Of a DNA stretch of 64,000 nt, positions 1-13,775 are shown piece by piece. The notes under the pieces were generated by a model. That model searched no databases. It was not told where the DNA came from and was given only the letters and a program-made list of their open reading frames with translations. The translations under genes were made by a program, and so were the position numbers. Position 1 is the first letter of the stretch, and each line of letters starts with the position of its first letter. Origin of the DNA: Gymnogyps californianus (taxonomy: Eukaryota; Chordata; Aves; Accipitriformes; Cathartidae); NCBI RefSeq assembly GCF_018139145.2, contig NC_059479.1:3720001-3784000 (forward strand), given 5' to 3'.

Positions 1-3000
1 TGAATACCCAGCTATTACACGGTCAGCATTTTTTAGTTTTTCTCTTTTAAAATTTTCAAGTGCTTGAAAAGTCAAAAGAGGTAGGTCTTTTATTCTAAAA
101 AGCAGGATGCCGAGGCTGTTATTTTATTGTAAGAGTAAAAATGACAAGACCAGAGAACAGATTTTTTTAATCGTTGAGTGCTGTGCAGACTTCATGAAGT
201 CATTTTTCCTGTTGTTAAAGCAAGTATTTTTGTGTTACATGAGCAGAGAGTTATTGTTTCAAAGATGATAATTTTATTTAAAGAACACAAAGCATTCATG
301 CCATTTTAAAAATATAAGCAGTCAAAACTACTATTAATATTTTTGGAATCAATTGAAAATCTAGTGAAGCATACATTTAATTTTCTTTAATTGTCCTTTT
401 CCCAGGAGGAATATATACAGTCTTGAAGTAAGAGAGAATTTAATATGTTTTGTTTTCTGTGCTGTCTCATTCAAAAACTAGGCTTGTTTGAGTCCTAGCA
501 GATCTATTAAAACATTTCATCTTAAAAATTGAGACATCCGTGCTATTTCTTTAGACATGCACCTGTGTTGGTCGTGGTGAGTGTGAAGATACTTGCTTCT
601 CACGTTGGAAGTTGGGAGTAGCACTTGGTGGCTAGGTGGGCCTCCCTATTCGCTGAGTGGTGAAGCGCAGTGGGCTGCTAGTCCACAGCCATCGAACACA
701 AATGGGTTGAGCACCGGGATAGGTAGGATAGATGGGAAAGGGGATGACATTTTTGATGTGTCTTTTTTTCCTCAAGCATGCAGATGATGATGTATTGTGA
801 GTAAGGCTCGTGGTATAACACGTATTACACAGCCAATGGGACCAGGCTGAGAGGTAGGCAGTGATGGTCAGTGTCATGCAGAGACAGCTTAAAAGATCTC
901 CTGGAGATCAGAAATGAGTTCAGAGCACTTCACGGCTCCTGTTCAGCCCATCAGTCTGGGATGTGTTTCTCTGGGGGAGATTGGATGCTGCAGTAGGACT
1001 GGGTCATGTTACAGTGTGTGTCTGGAAAAAAACCCCAAACTTGTGAAGCCCCTGGAGGAGACACTGGTTCTTCAGGGCTGACTCACAGCACAGAGGCGAG
1101 GGAGCAGCACACTGAAATCTGATGTACGAATGAGGCTCCTCTAGGAAATGAAGGCATGTATGGCCCCATAGGTGAGGACAAGCTCTGCATAAGAGTGTTT
1201 ATCCCAGGGCCATAATACTTGAAGAAGATTCACGTAGTGATGAAACTCAGTGGCTTTCAGGATGTGCTTCCATACATAGGTTTGGAGGTGTGGTTTCTTG
1301 GAATTTTCTTGAACTCACTTGCAAGTGATATCTCAGAAATTGTAAGCTTGCTTTTTCAATGAAAACGGAGTGAAGGAACGAAAACATTCACGTAACACTG
1401 AGGCTTTAAAAAGCTTTACCCATTGCTGCTTGTCAGAAAATGTCCGTGGTTGCTGAATGATACAGAGCAATGAATTCCCTGCAGATAATGTAAGTGAGGC
1501 CTTCCTGGAGCCAGTGACTGATAATTCTGGAGAGAAAGGTTGATGTGCTGTTTTCTTTTTTTAAGATACAGCTCCTCAAACATTAGCCAGGAAGTGATAA
1601 GCTGTTTGTTTGCTTTGGTTGTACCTTGTTTGTATTCGACTGTATTCTCTTCTGTTTCTTCCTAACGGTGATGGCTTTCATGGGCCCTGTCAATTATCCT
1701 GAGAACCCAGTCTCCGTGTGTGAAGCTTGGAAACAAGATGCACATGTATCTATCTCTTTGGCAAATCGGGGGGGGCGGGTTTGAGAGTGAATATCAGTGG
1801 ATAGTTCCTGCTGTGTTACCCCACCACTGGGCAGGATTTAATACCAAGAATTTTGGGATGCTTTAGTGAACTACAGTTTCAGTGGAGTGCAGAAGTGAAT
1901 TTGTTTCTTATCTGCAAACTATTTTAAGGTCCCATTTTAGATAGATTCTTAAGCAGTTACCTATTGAATGCATGTGAGTACTTCAACTGTCTTTTTAAAA
2001 AGTATTCTTATTCATTTAAATATGAACGTAAATACTTTATAGTAAATGTATGTGATTCACACATAAATGTTGATTCGTCAGCTCGTATTTACATATTTGG
2101 TTTGACTGACACCCAACTCTGAGAAATATGAAGTAGCTCTGGCTGTAGTTTTAAAACAAATAAAGGAAATAAAACTTTGGACAACTGAAAATGAAATTCT
2201 CTGTGCTTTTCGCTGTAACTCTGAGGCATCTTTTTCTTTGAGAGGAATGTCTGTTTCAGAGTTTTGATGCTTATCTTACACATGATGAAATTAATTGATG
2301 TTTATATAACAGCATAAGCTAATGTAAACTATTTTAAAGATCAAGCAAATTTAGGTATTATATAGACTTTTTAGAAGAGTTCTTATTAAACGTCTGAGCT
2401 CTGGTTTGTCTGAATGCTTTTTGAGTGGGTAATTCTCAAGGGTATATTTTAAATGGATTCATGACAATTAGATGCTGCTAAATGTTTATGAATGGAGAAT
2501 ATATATACTTGTAAGTTTATATTTCAACAGTTAAACATATCACACAATCTGCTTCCTCAGTATATTTTGGCTGTTATCTTATTTGAAGTCAAAGAACTGC
2601 GGTTCCTTTTTTCCAGAGCATAAAGTACATTTTTTTTAATAAAGACAGAATTCCTTACAATGATTTCTAACTTTTGCTGGAACAAATTTAATACAGAAAA
2701 TCAAGATTGGTATCTATTAAAAAACACCTTCCTAACGCCAAATAAAATATCTCCGGGTGCTTACAGCGTATTCATAAACAACCCCTCTAGATTCTTGCCA
2801 TATCTACTATCAGAACTAAGTGCAGCAAAAGATAAACTAATGACAAAATGCAAATGGTATGGCTAAACTGTGTAGAATTGAGAGCTTTCACATGTCTGTC
2901 ACCTTTCAGATCCTTTACAAATTTATAGTCTCAGAGTGCAGAGGTCTAAATCTTCAAAGCTTGAAAACAGAGGTGCAGCGTGAACTAATCTTCATTTTTT

Positions 3001-6000
3001 CCCCTATCTTCTTACAGCAGCACTAATGGAAATGTATTTTGTTTAATGACTCTGAAATCCTGTTTGTAATTAGATGTGGGAATTGGTCTTACTTTGTAAC
3101 AGATGATACTGGAATAATAATATGAGAGATGCTACGCTGAGACCACTATCCTCCTAAATCTATATCATTTTTCATTTTATTGACAGGAAATGTGTTCCTG
3201 GAACAAAGAGATTGATTTTAAAGAGTAGAAAAATAATGTCTAGTAAAAACTCAAATGAAAACATTTTAGCATTACTTTAAGTGTATCACAAGAGTACATT
3301 AACCTTTAAACTTTATTTTTAATTTTAGTAAACAGTCTTCTTTTAATTGTTGCTTTGTCACTGATATGATCTTTGAATTAATGCACCAAAAGGTAGGGAA
3401 CTTTAATTAATGACAGGGTGCGTACAATTAAAATGCATATCATATTTCAGAAGGATTATTCAAAATAATTAATTTTGTCTGTTAAAACACTTTTACAGTC
3501 GTAAATGAAGTAATTAGGAGTGGGCACAGAACATGTGAGTGCAGGCTGAGCTCACACAGTCCCTTCAGAGTGTTAGTCGTCTTCACTAGGTCTTGATGTC
3601 ATAAATCATTTTGGCCACTGTAGAGCCAAGGTTACATTTTTTCCTTGGTTATAATTTTCACATTTGTTAATAGTAGCAGATATTCGTGGTCAATATCAAC
3701 CTGCCGAAGGAAAGCAGGTTGCTCAAAAGTGTTCATCATTAAAACGAGGTCTCATGTTTCCCTGCAAGGCACAGGAACTGCCATAGCACTATAGGGAGCG
3801 ATGCTTAGCAGAAATGTGCCAAATTTAGGACTTTCAGTATAAATTGTTGTTAAGACCAATACAGATTAGATGCACTGCACTTTAAAAGGAAAAATCATTC
3901 CAGTTCAGACATTTTAATAGGCTTCTGCAACTGCTGAAGGACATGGTGTGAAGAGTACTGTCCTGCCCTTTAGGAAGCAGAGCTGCTCTCTCTGCACGCC
4001 AGCGTAGGGTGAGAAGGCATCTCCAGGCATCTCTACCTTTCTGGTCTTGATGCTTAGTGGGAAAGGGAAGGAAAAAGAAAAGTGTGGTCCAGATCTACCT
4101 CTCTGAAACGCATTTTGTATTTTATGTTCAACCATTGTTGGATGAAAGCAAAAGCGGTCCTTGGAGCAGGAACCGTCAACTGGTGATCAGATGAACTCTG
4201 GCAATTAGGGATGCCAAAAATGCTAAGAAGTACGCTTAGTGATTTGCAGATTTTCCACAGTGCTACCAAAGAACAAGAATAGTGAAGTACCACATGTCAA
4301 ATACATCCTTTTTTTTTTTTTTAAGGTCCTTGTATGTACTTTGTTTCAACAAAGTCTTGTCTGCCTATCATTTTGCACAAAGTAACGTATTTGTTTAAAT
4401 ACTATGGTGTATGAGCATGCTTAACCAACGTGTTTTAATTTGCTGTTTCGGTATGTTAAGGATGCAAGGAATCCAGTACGTAAAGAATTCCAGTATGTTA
4501 GGAAAAGCAAGTATTAGTGATAGTTGCCTTTGTTAATACTAGTGAGTCAACTTCGATCTCACATTAATGATATTTTAGCAATAAAAAGTACTTTAATATT
4601 TTAATTGCATTATAAAGTCTGGAACATTCTTGTTCTTGTTAAGGCATATATAAGTTAGGATGAAAACTAGCATATTACCTTTGATGCGGGCCACATGCTG
4701 AGAGTCTCCCAAAGGATGTCATTGATAGTGATGCAGCTGCCAACAGCAGGAGTCTCATGAATTACAATTTTAATCAGATTTAAAAAAAAAAAAGTCTCCT
4801 AACGTACAGTTAATTTATGTTTGAGGTAAGAAATGTTTGTGGTGTGACCATTTGGAATATTTTCTCACTCAAAAGAGTAGCATTAGTCAAAAAAAACCCA
4901 TTTTAATAATGTGGGTTTTTAGTTAAGGATTCAGTACTAGATTTTTGCAGAGTGCCCTGAACTGACATTTTTGCAGCTGAGATTCGATAGCAGTTTTACT
5001 TGCAACAGTTGGCGCTGTTGAAATGTCTAGCTGATTTGTGAATTTGATGAGACAGAAGTCACAGTGGTCTCAAGTAATTCTGCCTTTACTTGCACCCACA
5101 AAGTAAGAGGCATCCCTTAGTTCTGGAGTAGGGACTATATGAGTAAACAGGACATACACAGATCAGAACCTTATTACTTTTTATAGAATACCTTGGCTAT
5201 CTCGAATAGTTATATTCAACTTTTGTTTTCCTTTAATAAAGTTTTGATCCATGAGAAAATCAGGATTATGCATTTATTTCTGTGATTTTAAAAGTTAGCA
5301 TCTGACAGTTTTGCATAATAGGTTATGCTTTCTGCTCCATATTCTGTTTAAAAAAAGCAGGAATCCAAAGCTGTGAGTGACATTTTGGTAGAATTTTAGC
5401 AAGTACAGTCATTACCAAATTAAAAATAGATACAGGTGGGTAGTCTATGTTTTTAGCTCCTTTTAAAAAAACCCAACCCCTAACTGTATACAAAAGCAGC
5501 AATTTATCAGATCATTCTAGTTACAATTATGAAAAACCAGCAATGTTGTCCTGGACCAAGAGTAAATGTACTTTTATCACCAGCGTATGTTAGAAATCTT
5601 TAATTTCCACGGCTGCGACATCTTTTTCTCAGATGAAATTCTTATTCTTAATTTCTTAGAAGCTTAATTTAAATTAATAAGATCACTGAAGAATATTAAA
5701 ACCTGGTCCGTTCAGTCATGGAGAAGAAAATCTTGTTGGCACCATATAATTGAAGCTACTAATTTGTCCATAATCTAAAGGGAAGATGCATGGATTTTTA
5801 GTACATGTTTCAAATGCCATCTTAATGTGTTTATTATCTTGGAAATGTAACCAATATTATGTTATCTGGTAAGTAACTTATATGTATTTTAGGATGGCCA
5901 GTTTGTGTGTTACTTTTTGCAGATACACGTTTCATCTTGGGAGGGACAGAAGGCATGCACCTAATGATTTTAGAATAGCAGTATCTTCTCAAACTGTGAT

Positions 6001-6399
6001 GTTTTCTCGAAGAGTAGGTAAGGCTTTACCTGAACCATTCTTGTAGCTGAAGAAGAGACCATAATGTAGGATAATGATCCTATGTTGTGGATAAACACTC
6101 TAGGCTGTGCCCTGCAATGTGGTATATTATGTTGCAGTGTACAAATCTAGGTCAGGTGGTAGGTGTAGTTTAGCGGTGGCAGGGTGAGTTCAGGACGGGC
6201 TGTTTCGCCCTGTAGTTTGGCACTGCCTCTGGATCTGGTCTCTGTATTGCGGTTTGCAGTGTTTAGGATCATAGGAAAACAACACTTTCAGACTTGTTTT
6301 CTTATCTACACTCTCAGTGAAGCAAGAACTCTGCCAGCGTCATGTCTGACTGATAGTTGTCCAGCTTAATTTTAGAAATTTTATAGGCTTTCTAATCAT

Positions 6400-6762
6400 G
6401 GCCATTTTTCCTAATGTTTAACCTAAGTCTTCCTTGTTACAGTCTTTCCTTGCTGCTTCTTGCTCTGTACACTGTGGGTATGGAGAACAATTTATTCCCT
6501 TTTATTACTGAACATGTCTTTTATCTAGTCTCCTATGTGTCTTCCCTTCCCTACTTTAAACAAGCCTGCTCTTTTGAACGTGCCTCATACTGATGATTTT
6601 CTAGGTCCCTGGTCAGTTCTCACTGCACTCCTCTGGCCTCTCTCCAGGTGACTGATATCCTGCCGGTTCCCAACCCAACGCAATGCTTCTGTCAAGGCCG
6701 TGCCAGTGCTCAGTGCAGCAACGTAGAACAGGATAGGGAGAAAGAATTTCTCCCAGTCGTAC
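6400..6762 (-). mobile_element. CR1 LINE fragment, 3' part of ORF2, degraded
   Basis: Read on the + strand, this block has the order of phrases typical of a reverse-oriented CR1 copy. It starts with a 'cctaagtcttccttgtt' segment, continues with a run like 'tggagaacaattt', and then has a 'cctctggcctctctccagg' segment followed by a decayed counterpart of the usual contact-distance segment. That is the 3' part of the reverse transcriptase ORF, read backwards. The minus-strand frame is broken by several stops and indels, so it is a dead 5'-truncated copy. Both boundaries are approximate. The insertion is antisense to DACH2 and lies inside its intron. Family assignment is by recognition, not by alignment. 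Confidence 0.7.
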
Positions 6763-9700
6763 ATATGTATCTTGTATAAACGTGTGAAACTCTTCTTCTC
6801 CTGACATTTCCTGGAAGCAGGATACTGCTGACCTGTGTTCACCTGCAGCCTACTATAGCCGCTAGATCTTCTGGGGTTTTTTGACACAGGCAGTCAAACC
6901 CCATTCTGAATTTGTGAGGATGGCTACTTCAGCCTTTCGTCTGTCCTGACCAAATTTTGACATTCTGTCTCTTTTAAATGTTCACAAAGGTTTAGATAAA
7001 TTCTAATAAAGATCCAGAGTTTTGGATAGATTGGTTAGTTCTGCTATGTATGCTTATGATATAGACCCTAACATGCTCACATCTGCCCTTGAATGTGAAG
7101 CATTTCATACGGTTGAGTTTGGCCATTTTGTAGTTCATTCTATCTGTACAGGTTGACTGGAGGTACATTCTGAAGGTAAATTAAAATTGATAGTTGAAAC
7201 TGAAAATCAACATTTCCTGTTCAGGTCATGTGCATTTTTTAAGCTGTACAGAGCCATCTGCAATTAATGCTCTTTGTTGTATATCTTCTGTATTTACAGT
7301 ATATTTGACAATAAAACCTTTTTTGACATTTAATCAGTAACAGAGTTGTTCCGCTCTCATTATATATTCATGAACTTTATCACCAAGACAAGACATAAAT
7401 GTTGAGCTTGCCTGTAAGTTCAGATATGCATTGATATTTAAAACCTAGAAAATTGGGGGGGGTTGTGTCTGTTCTACATTTGTACAATATAAAAATGAGA
7501 ATGTATTCTTCTTTTTAAGATGCTCAGGCTACTGTAAGGATGGAGGCTAGTGAAACTTCCAGCATACCTGTATAAGAGCTGTATATTCAATTACTAATGT
7601 CATGGGACATGAGAGGCTGCATTTTCCCCTTTTCCTGTAAGCCATATAATATTAGTTAAGTTGTGATTTATTTTCTCATATTTCAGATGGAAATTGGAAA
7701 GGTGGTAGGAAGAAGTGTCTTGCAAGTTCCTATGGTTCCTATGGATCTGTTTTCTGACTGACTGTCTCTAAGAATCTGATGTAAGGGGGATTTTGGCATT
7801 TCATCCTTGAGAAGTATTCCCCTTCATTTGCAGCACCTCTTGTATTTTTCTTGATTTTGACAAAGTAGGTATTTTTTGGAAGTTGAATCCAACTTTATTC
7901 CCTTTCTCTGTAAAATCCTAGATCCAGGGAGAAAAGTCCTTTAGAAAACACTAGAATAGCTAGCATGAGTAAGATTTTTTTTTTTTTAATTTCATTTTTT
8001 ATAAATACCAAATGTATCTGGGTGCATACTGTATGTTAAATAACATTTCTGTGTTAGAGAGAGATTGAACTTTAATGGAAAAATATTATCTAAACAGAAG
8101 GGCATTTGCATGAAACTTGTAGGTATCTTATATTTAGGAGGATAATCTCTAATGAGCCCCTCTGAATTTAAACTCAGTAATTCTGTCTGTAGAAGAAATA
8201 TTTGCATTGTCCTGTTGCTGGCAACTGATACTGATTTTCTATCCACCTAACTAACAGCTCTTCTTTCTTTGAAACTGCCTTGAATAATTACAGCCCAAAC
8301 CCTGCCCCTGTACTATATAAATGGAAAATCCAAGTCATCAGATAGCAGTGAATCTTCAGTTTGGATTAAAAAAAAGTATTTAATTTATTAGATGCGGTTA
8401 TGGCACTGAAATAAATGGTTGGTGCAGTTATACAACATCTCACCTTCAAAATTTAATCAGCTACAAATGCCATTTATTTTTCATGAGCTCCTTCCCTTTT
8501 AATATGATTCATTAAATATCCTCCTTTTTTTTTTTCCTGCTGTTTGTTCATCTGTTTTGGATGTAGACTCCAGGCATTTGTTTCCCCTCTGTCTTAAAGT
8601 ATGGTGTGGTTGATGTAAAACCATTTTAAAATAATGTTCATATGATTTAAATAATTTCAGATTTAAAAGTTTGAAATTGCAGATCTGTTTTGCTGTAACC
8701 TACTTCTTACAGATTTGTCCTGGAATTTTAATTGAGGCTGATTTCTTTACTTTTCAAGAAAATTTGTATTTTCAGTATCCTCCCATTTACAACACATGTA
8801 ATTTAGAAAATTCCACTATAGATACGAGCTCCTCTAGCATGCAGCAGAAGCTTTTGCAACTGGTAGAAAGCTGTACGTTCCCACTCCCCAGCAGGGGAGG
8901 GATACTGATGGAAAAAGATACCTCGGCAGAAAGTGTGTGTCGCTTTACTCTCCTGTGGTTGGTTGTAGCTGTCGAACGGCTCTGAGTCACAGCAGTTTGG
9001 GAATAAGGCAATTTCCCTTCATCCTGCTGTTGAGTGTGTCTTTTGCACAGTCATCAAGAGCTGAGGCTCTGTAGTTTTACATGGCTTTTTCTGATTCAGT
9101 GTGTGAATCGGTAAAGAGGGAACTTACGAGGATCAAGATGAATGGTTTCTTAAGGGTTACTGATAGCCAATCTTTGCAGATGCTAGTATTTCCTCTCCTC
9201 TGTATGTTTGCAGTTGAATGTGGTCTGAATTCAGGGGTTGAATTTGAAATTTGAAGTATATGTGTGGCAGCACATGAGGTATGTGACTATAGCATGGTCT
9301 AGATAGACAGTTACCTCACAGCTCCTCCATTTTTAGTTATCTTAATTGTATACATGCAATAACTTCTAATTCAATTAAGACTAGCAATATTCCACATTAG
9401 CCTGTCTGTTAAAATCCATGCAGTATACTATAAAAAAGTCATTAGTTTGGTAATATCAATTTAACAAGTTTTAGCTCATTAACCTTGACACCAGCAGTGC
9501 TGGAGAGAGGAACCTTTTGATATCGTTGTTCTCAGCATATACCAGGGAGCTCTGAAAATCTGTTGAAATCCGTGGCTATTATCCTCGATCATCAGTTATA
9601 GCTGTGCGTTAGCTCTTTTATGCAAATACCCCATAGTAAGCCACAAATTACATCTTTTCAAGTCAACTTTGTAGATTGGGGTAGCATTTATTCAGAAAAA

Positions 9701-12700
9701 CATTTTTTTCCATTAGGAACTTTCTGTGGTTTTTAGGTGATCCTTTAACAGCATGGCCAGCTATTTCCTATGTTTCATTTTTCAGATATGTACCATTCCA
9801 ACACCACTTTTAAAAAGCTTACTGAAGTGCAGCAGATGAATATTTGTGATAACATTTTAGTAAGCTGAGTAAGATACTAATTGCAGAAATACTTCTTCAG
9901 TTACTTCTTCTTGCTTTCCAGGTTCACTTTTGAGAAATCAGTTACCTTTGTAATAATGTTGTTGTTTTAGCTTTAGAAATCTTATCTAATACTGCTGTAG
10001 GTATCATTATAAAATAGGAAAATGAGCAGTCATTTAAAAGTAGCGTACAAATAAATAAAGAAAAATCTCTAGCAGTCAAAAAGCTGTTGTTATATACTTA
10101 CTTTTACACTCAAATTGGATGTGCCTGAGTTTCAGAATTGAGAAGAGGTAGAGCAGAACTCATGTTTAGCCTCGTAATACAGCTGTAATCACAGAGGCAT
10201 TTGAAAAACAGCAAGAAGGGATTCTATAAAAACACAATATATTTTCTTAGGAACGGCTTCACTTAATCCCTTGCAGTCATTGTGAGTCTGTCACATTTTA
10301 TGATTTGGGGACGGGATTTTGATGTAAAGAGAATTAGTGCCCACCTCTGAGGAAGGCCTGTATGAAATGGAGGAAAAAGAAGAGGGACTTAGACAAATGT
10401 TTTACTGTGGAAGTGGGAAAACAAAGCAAGATGAACATGGAAAACAGAATATTTCATTTTCAGCTCTGTCTTTGTCCTGATCATGCCAGTGTAAAATTTT
10501 TCATGTGTTTATTTCTATTTTATCACCAGTCTTTCCTTTGTTTTCTAGCTTGCTCAGTCAGAAACTGCCTTTTACTACCTTTTAGGTTATGGAAGTATGC
10601 TTGAAATTGCCATCCTTTGTGTCCAGTAACCTATTGAAGTTAGGGAACAGTTTTGATCCTTTTTCTCCTTTTGCCTGTGCTTAAGTGGGTCACTGTCCAG
10701 ATTTTGGTCTCCCCATTGCGTTGCGGTTTCTGCCCTTTCTGAAAATCCTTTTCCTCCTGCCTGGCCAGAGTGCGTGGCGCTCAGCCAGCAGTTGTTCTTC
10801 ATATGGCAGCTAGTGTCGTTGCTGTGGGTGAAGGACAAGGGGCACACTGACGTATAAAGAGATCAGGCAAGTCTTGCAACAGTTTTCTCAAATGCAAAAT
10901 AAAAGGCAAGTGCTGGATTGGGCATTGTTGACTACAGCAATGCTGACACACGTCAGGAGCACCCACAGAGACGTGTATTTTGGCTTTGTTTGAGAGCACT
11001 CAACCCTGCGTGATCCCAGGAGATGGAGGCTGCCAATGTGAGTGTCGGTAAGTGTGTACAGCTGTGGTGCAGGTGTGAGAAAGCAAGGCAGAGCCGGAGG
11101 GAGCCGCTGCTGTCTCTCCAGCCAGGACATGGGCATTTGTTCCCAGTGGAAAGCCAAGGGTCTGCTCAATATGACTTATTTAATGTGTGCACTGTATACA
11201 GTCAATCACAAGATTGAAGATTAACTTGGAATACGTTGATAAAGTGTCAAGCCAGAAGATGGGCAGCAAATAATTTTGCTCATTTACAATGTTAATGAGA
11301 AGAGGTGTAATATATCCAATTTGAATATTGCAGACTAATAAAAAAAATCACTAATCTGAACTATATGTTAAAAACTTTTGTTGTATAAAGGAACAGTTAC
11401 CTCAGCCAAATTTTCAGCTTCAGTAAGAGAAAACAAGGTAGATTTAAACTTAAGTATAATCTATTCTTTTTTTTTTTTTTTCTCCTGGCATGTTTGCCTC
11501 ATAAAAAGTGAACTATGTTTTGTCTTTTGTAGAAATCTAATCCAAAATGAAAAAGCACATTAGATAAAGCTAAACTGAAATTTTGGTTGACTCCTAGGTA
11601 GCGGGGAAAAGTACAGCGTTGAGGTTGAGAAAGGTTTTTCATACACAAAAAATCAGGAGGAGACATTGTACTTTGCAGAAGTTCTGTGAGTTTGAAAAGG
11701 GATAATTTCAAGTGTTTTCAGCTTTGAGAATGTACCAAAAAACTGTACTCTACAATACAAAGCAACTATGTTGAAAATTCACGTTACAAAATAAATCTGT
11801 TAAATTGTTGTTCTTTTAAGACATTTAACATTTTTCTTCCAAAATTTACCAAAATCCCTTCTATGCATAGGAGCTAGGCTTTCTCTTTATCTAAGGAGCA
11901 TTTTTTCAAGTAATCCATAAAATAATTTTTTAAAATAGCTGAAGACAATATGGATGCAGGAAAAAGTGCTATTTTATGAAGTCTTTCATCTAAGACCTAA
12001 TTCAGATAGAATCACCTATATATGAAGAAGAAAATTCACATGGTGTGTAGTTAGGCAAACATGTCTATAAGCCAAAGCTGCCTCTGTAAATACTGATTTT
12101 CTTTCTAAAAGGGATCTTACATTATTTGACATTTATGAAAAATTATTTAGAATCTTATGTGAAACATATAGTGGCATTTCTTGTGGCAAATGTATTTTTT
12201 TGTAGTTTACGTTAAACTATATATATGCACATATTTATATGTGTATGTATGAAGGTATCTCAATATATTTGAAAGAAGAACTACAAATCAGACTGCAGAT
12301 TTGTGCCTTCTAATTTGGAGGTTTGTAGTCTGACCATGTTCACTTTGGATTTAAATACCTTTCAAGGTATTCAAGCTTGATTACTTGGCCTCACCTGAAT
12401 AATACAGCTTAGAAATAAGGCTTATATCTGAGTAGCTGTCTTTGTATTATATTTATGACTAAACATCTGTCACTTCTAAGATCTTTTGTAGAGTAAAATG
12501 TGTATTGTAGACATTTCACTTAAGGTTTTTGACCAGTATTTTTAAAAGCTAGCACAATTTTAAAAAATGGAGGTCTAGCTGCAAAATGTGGGGCTAGACT
12601 TTAAAGAATCGGTATTTCAGGGGCATCATGCTTTAGGGTGCTTGTTTGACCAATTATAATGGATAAGAGGATATTTACAGAATAAGACACCAAATATAGT

Positions 12701-12923
12701 TATCGAAGACATCCGGAGTTGTGGAACAATCAAGGCTCTCTGTGGCACTGAGGGAGGCAGACGCCTTCATCCTTTTGGTCAAAACCACAAAACCAGCACC
12801 AGTGCTGTATACCACTGCCAAATGAAGAGCTGTGTTTTGAAATAAGAGATACTGTGCCATAGGTGTGCTGTTGCAAAGTGCATTGCTCTTTAAAATTCTC
12901 AACAGTGAGTATGACTCTCTTTC

Positions 12924-12943
12924 TTTTTTTTTTTTTTTTTTTT
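12924..12943 (+). repeat. Poly(T) run, 20 bp
   Basis: Twenty uninterrupted T residues, followed by a short direct repeat (gtaaact twice). No retrocopy is recognisable beside it. Confidence 0.9.
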
Positions 12944-13699
12944 GTAAACTGTAAACTGCCTAGAATCTCAGAAGTGAAAATCATATCTTCAAGCTTCCCA
13001 AACTAAAGAGCTTTGGGAAGAGTGTATTTGTCATTATGTTTAATTTGCACATACCTCACCAAAGAAAAGGCCAGGGGAGCTAGGCCGAGAACACAGCTGT
13101 ACAGGCAGCTCAACTAATTGCCTCTCCATCCTCAACCTCATTTATCTTCATTTCTTCCCAATTATACCAAATTATCAATAGTCTCTGTTGCATCAGAGTC
13201 TTAATCCCCTTTATTCAGGCAGCATTAGATAGTGGCAGATGAATTCTTGGAGGGAGTCAGGGTAAACAGCCATGAAATGCCACCTCTGGCAGATGGCATT
13301 GCTCACAAGAAATGTGACAAAACATTTGGAATTTGTTACTAGGCATTGGTATGAGAAGGCAAGCTGTCAATATTTTTTTAAATGATAATCAAGGTGGTGC
13401 ATACTTATACCACAAGCAGAAATGAATCCCGTCCAAAACCTCAAGCTTAGTTAAGTTCAGCTTGGCACTGTGCTATTGTATTTTGTTGCTGAAGCCTCTC
13501 ACTTTTTCTTCTTAAGAAATATTTTCACTTTATCTGGTATTAATATAAACATTATTAAAATGTTTGTTCTGATGATAGTTGTTATTTATGGTTTTGTATA
13601 CCTCAGAAAGAAATATTAATGCGAAGACATAGAATATCCTTTACACAATAACAAATTTAGAATGTATTTTCTTGAATAGTTTCTTTGGCACTGTGTGTC

Positions 13700-13775
13700 T
13701 TTTCTAGGGGTTTGATCCTGCTCCTTAGAGAAGCTAATGCAAAGCTCCCACTGATACTCATTGAGGAGAATTACA
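13700..13775. repeat. Unnamed ancient dispersed repeat, copy 1
   Basis: This block has the motif order 'gatcctgctcc', then 'aagctaatgcaaagctccca', then 'ctgatactcattg'. A second copy lies in inverted orientation at 44770-44850, where the reverse complement gives a matching order ending in 'ttcccattgatttcactg'. Similar 'cccattgacttcaatggg' motifs occur in other amniote genomes, to my recollection. I cannot name the family with confidence. It is short, diverged and without coding content. Confidence 0.45.

Noticed and set aside
6585..6887. 100-codon minus-strand open frame
   Set aside because: Much of it overlaps a degraded CR1 copy in the same orientation. It shows no intact reverse transcriptase motif.
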